Below, piece by piece: positions 60,741-64,000 of a stretch of 64,000 bases of DNA. The notes beneath the pieces were generated by a model that was not told the DNA's origin, did no database searches, and saw nothing but the letters and a program-made list of their open reading frames with translations. Source of the stretch: Salvator merianae (taxonomy: Eukaryota > Chordata > Lepidosauria > Squamata > Teiidae); NCBI GenBank assembly GCA_003586115.2, contig QVOM02000025.1, positions 80,439,089-80,503,088 on the forward strand, in the 5' to 3' direction. Numbering within the stretch: the first letter of the stretch is position 1; each line of letters begins with the position of its first letter. The position numbers and the translations under genes were made by a program.

Positions 60741-61989
60741 TCTTGGCCTCGGGAACCCTTGCTTTGGTTTTAAGAATAAACTACAATTCAGCCTCTACTA
60801 CATTTCTCTCACCAAGTCTTTAAGAGAAAATATATCACCTCTCTCCTCAGTTCACAAGCGATCTGCTGCAGCACAGTTTCTAAGAATTTTATCTCTCATG
60901 AGTTATGTGCGTGTGTGTAACTGAAGTTTTATATAATTACAAAACTTCCTCTTTGGCCTACTCTGATTTCCTTCTCAATCTCCAGCTCTGGCTGACTAGC
61001 TGGTCCTAGTAGCATTTCAGAAGCATTTCGGTAGCATTTCAAAAAAAGCATTCTTTGAAGTCCTGGCTTACAGCTTTCTGGCTAGTGACCTAAATCTAGT
61101 TTCCAGGATTCTCCAACTACATTTCAGAATGTCACTGATGCCTTCATGTACCATGAAAGGTGACTCCCTCTCAACACTAGCTAGCAGCCTATCTGAATGA
61201 GGCAGGATGTCCATAATCATTCCACCCAGCAGGCAAATCACCCTGTGGCCAGCATCACCACACACTCAATTACCTACACTCCTAATGATCTGTTGATGTA
61301 TATAAAATGAAAGAATCCAATTTTATATTCTGCGAGTAAAACCAGTGGAAGAATTATGTAAAAGACAGGACAGTATATGTAAGCCATTTCAATTTTTCAT
61401 CTGTGGATGTGAATGTCATGTCAATCTCACCAAACTCGAGCATCTCCACTATACTCTATTCTCAACTTTTAAATTTTATCTATAATGGACACAACTTCTT
61501 ATTTATTTGTATACAGTTCTTTTGGTTTCCTACTTGTCACAATAAAATAGAAATATGATAATCAAATTACAATTAAAACAGACATACACATACCCCTACA
61601 CGATAAGAGGAAGTAGTTTATATCTGCCTCCCGGATGAGAGCCAGCAAGTTACACTGTTGTCCCACTGGTCTTCCCAAATAAGAGATTCATTTATGACTC
61701 ATTTATTGCAGAGATCTGGTGACTCGAGCCCAGACAACTAATTAATATAAGATTTTCATTTTATTTCTCACTTGTATTGGAAAAGAGATTCTGTATTCTT
61801 TTAATGTTTTTAACTGTTTTTTATGTATAAATTTGATATGGTCTTTGGACTAATCAATAAACTGAAACTGAAAACTGTTGTCCCACTGCTGGGCAGCAGT
61901 CTATCTTGAATGAGCAGAGTTTAGCTTATTTTTGCCAGAGGGGGTACTTTGTCCTGCCAGGGAGGAAGGGAGGGTTATATTTTAATGCA

Positions 61990-62210
61990 TGTTTTATACT
62001 ATTTTATGGTTTTTATTGTTGTGACCCACCTTGGGACCTTCAGGTAAAGGGCAAGATATAAATAAAGTGATCTTAAAAACCAAAGGCCTAGTTAAATAAG
62101 CATGTCTTAACCAGATACCAAAAGGAATGTAATGTTAGCACCCGCACACCTCAGAGGGAAGACTGTTCCACCAGTAGCTGGCTTCACCATGGAGAAGACC
62201 CTCTTATGAC
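61990..62210 (+). mobile_element. LINE-like (L2-type?) tail fragments
   Basis: GTGACCCACCTTGGGACCTT followed by GATATAAATAAAG resembles squamate LINE/SINE ends. It is followed by a block (CAGAGGGAAGACTGTTCCAC; GGAGAAGACCCTCTTATGAC) similar to 31540-31610. The family is not assigned. Confidence 0.45.
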
Positions 62211-62800
62211 TGGCCACCACTCATACATCTGAGAACAACAAACTACAGGGAAGGCTTCTTGAATCATTCCAGCATGACCAGGAAGAAGCAAAACAAAAAT
62301 ACCTGACATGACATTACCAGATGGACAAAAGAAATTAGCTGTCCTTACAGCCACTGACTCTTTTAGAAGAAGCAACTTCCTGCATATTATCTTGTAGAAC
62401 TTAAAAAGAATTAACAAGCTAATTGTGACAAGCTTTTGTAGTCTAGAATACAATTCATCTGAATCCATAAAAAGGTAATGAATCCATAAAAAGGTATGCT
62501 ATAAGCAATTTGCTAGCCTTATTACATGCTACAAGATTGGTCTATGTATAATGGAAGAATTCCTTTATCTCCTCATTTCTGTACTTGTCCTCTTTCTTTA
62601 TGCACCTCCCCCTACAATGTAATATTTTATTCCTTCCACAAGAATGTACCTTGTGTAAGTTAAAGAATCAAATCTAAACATCATTTATTTGCTCCTAATC
62701 CTCCAGGCTAAAAGGAGGGCCAGCACCGGTAGTAATTCTAGCTCAGGAACTCTGTTTAGAATACAGAAGGCCCACTTGGTACATACCATGAACAGTGTTT

Positions 62801-63436
62801 CTCATAGTTCTACATGCTGAGGGCTACCAGAACACTGGATACTGTAGTCCTCAACGCACTGCGGCACAGAAAGAGGAGGAGATTGATGACATAAGGGAAG
62901 CCATGTCCCTTCTGATCTCCAATTTCTGAGTGCTCAGTGCAGGTTGGTACCAGTTCCAGCCTGAAAAACAAAGAGACAAAGCAAGCCCCACCCCCTAGGG
63001 AATGTAAACATGTACGCTTCTCATCCCTTAACCTCCTGCGTGGATGTAGTGGTCCTCAGCACATATGACCACGAGCAACATTGTTCACAGTAAGGACCAA
63101 AGAGTCCTTCTTGTGGCCCCGTGCTGAGGGTCACCAGAACACTAGGACGTACCACACCTAACTGAACTCAGGGTGGAAGGAAGGCTAAGCTGACCCACTG
63201 AGCCATGTCAGAGCTGTACAAGAACAACTCCTTCAAGAGAGAAAAATCAAGAAAAAGGTGAAAAATTGAACTCCACCACTCTCCTGCCTGTCATACACAC
63301 AAAGGCAGAGGAAGAAACTGGGAACAGAAGAGAGTTAACTTTTCCTATGTAATCAATCTCCTCCTTTGCCTCTGTCTCAAAGCATTAAGGACTACAATAC
63401 CCAGTGATCTGTTAATCCACAGCATGGAACCATGAG
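62801..63436. mobile_element. Long foldback element with ~90-bp inverted arms
   Basis: The left arm (62801-62892: CTCATAGTTCTACATGCTG ... GAGGAGATTGATG) pairs with the right arm (63347-63436, reverse complement CTCATGGTTCCATGCTGTGG ... GGAGGAGATTGATT). Shared inner blocks include TACTGTAGTCCT against AGGACTACAATA. A further direct repeat of part of the left arm (TGCTGAGGG..ACCAGAACACT) occurs at 63122. Confidence 0.65.
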
Positions 63437-64000
63437 AAGGCACCATTATTTAAGCAAATTATGACTTCTGACATACTGAATCTAAGTTGTTCTCATTTTC
63501 TCAAATCGCATAGCCTTATATGATTTTATTTTCAGGCCAAAGTGTTCCAGTTTATATGACACTGTTACAGGTTCCTGTGCTACTTGGCCCCACAATGGAC
63601 TGATTTAAATATCAACATTTAAATATCAAACACATACCAAATCAAGTTTCTTCTTCTATGGTTCACTTACTTCTTGGGCAAAAATGTCAACCTGCTGCTG
63701 TAGGATTAGAACGCTTTGTTTTTCAACCGAGAATATGAATATATTTCAAAGCACTTCATTATATATTTTCTTTGCCCTACAGAGACCATCATGGATCAAG
63801 AGAAAAGCCATTGTAGAATTACTTCTATTTGACTTTCTGTACTTTCTGCTACATAGATCTCTTACATCTGAATTTTTCTAGAAGCAAGAGATAGTAGTTG
63901 ATCAGCACAGGAGTTTGAAACAGGCACAGAAACTTTGATTGGTAATGTTTAAAATTCATTATCTGAGAAATGAGCACAATACAGAGCTAGTCTAGAAGAC

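Overview
The window is vertebrate nuclear DNA, most likely from a squamate reptile (lizard). The evidence is spliced vertebrate genes with long AT-rich introns, CR1 LINE fragments ending in the typical short ATTCTAT-type tail, a Bov-B-like 3' tail, hAT-type miniature transposons, a dispersed tRNA-headed SINE, and abundant microsatellites. Nothing bacterial is present. Most open frames are chance frames inside introns and repeats.

Two genes are present, arranged tail to tail as I recall for their orthologues on human chromosome 4. (1) The last two coding pieces of PAQR3 (a Golgi seven-helix PAQR protein that sequesters Raf) lie on the + strand at 1-349, followed by a 3'UTR that may extend to about 5.94 kb. 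(2) BMP2K (BMP-2-inducible kinase, NAK family, paralogue of AAK1) lies on the - strand from 50043 down to 13562. Fifteen coding exons (human-style exons 2 to 16) were placed by hand with splice sites and matching phases; together they give an uninterrupted frame of 1064 complete codons. Exon 1 (N-terminus and promoter) is not in the window and must lie beyond 64000. A strong polyadenylation arrangement at 8737-8672 suggests a 3'UTR of about 4.85 kb.

Layout: 1-349 PAQR3 end; 350-5940 probable PAQR3 3'UTR/downstream DNA carrying a SINE and three foldback elements; 5940-8710 intergenic with a degraded CR1; 8712-13561 BMP2K 3'UTR; 13562-50043 BMP2K exons 16 to 2 with repeat-bearing introns; 50044-64000 part of BMP2K intron 1 with CR1, SINE, simple repeats and a long foldback element.

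Points that stand out: two of the fourteen visible BMP2K donors appear to be GC rather than GT (introns 13 and 15, both AG|GCAAGT). Exon 14 reads through into a short tail that matches the human short BMP2K isoform and has its own candidate intronic poly(A) signal. Just downstream of exon 2, in intron 2, an identical duplication of about 475 bp is separated by a 95-bp segment identical to DNA 3 kb away in intron 1, which looks like template switching (or an assembly error). There are several families of foldback/MITE elements, some with clear target-site duplications. I found no evidence for a wholly new biological system.
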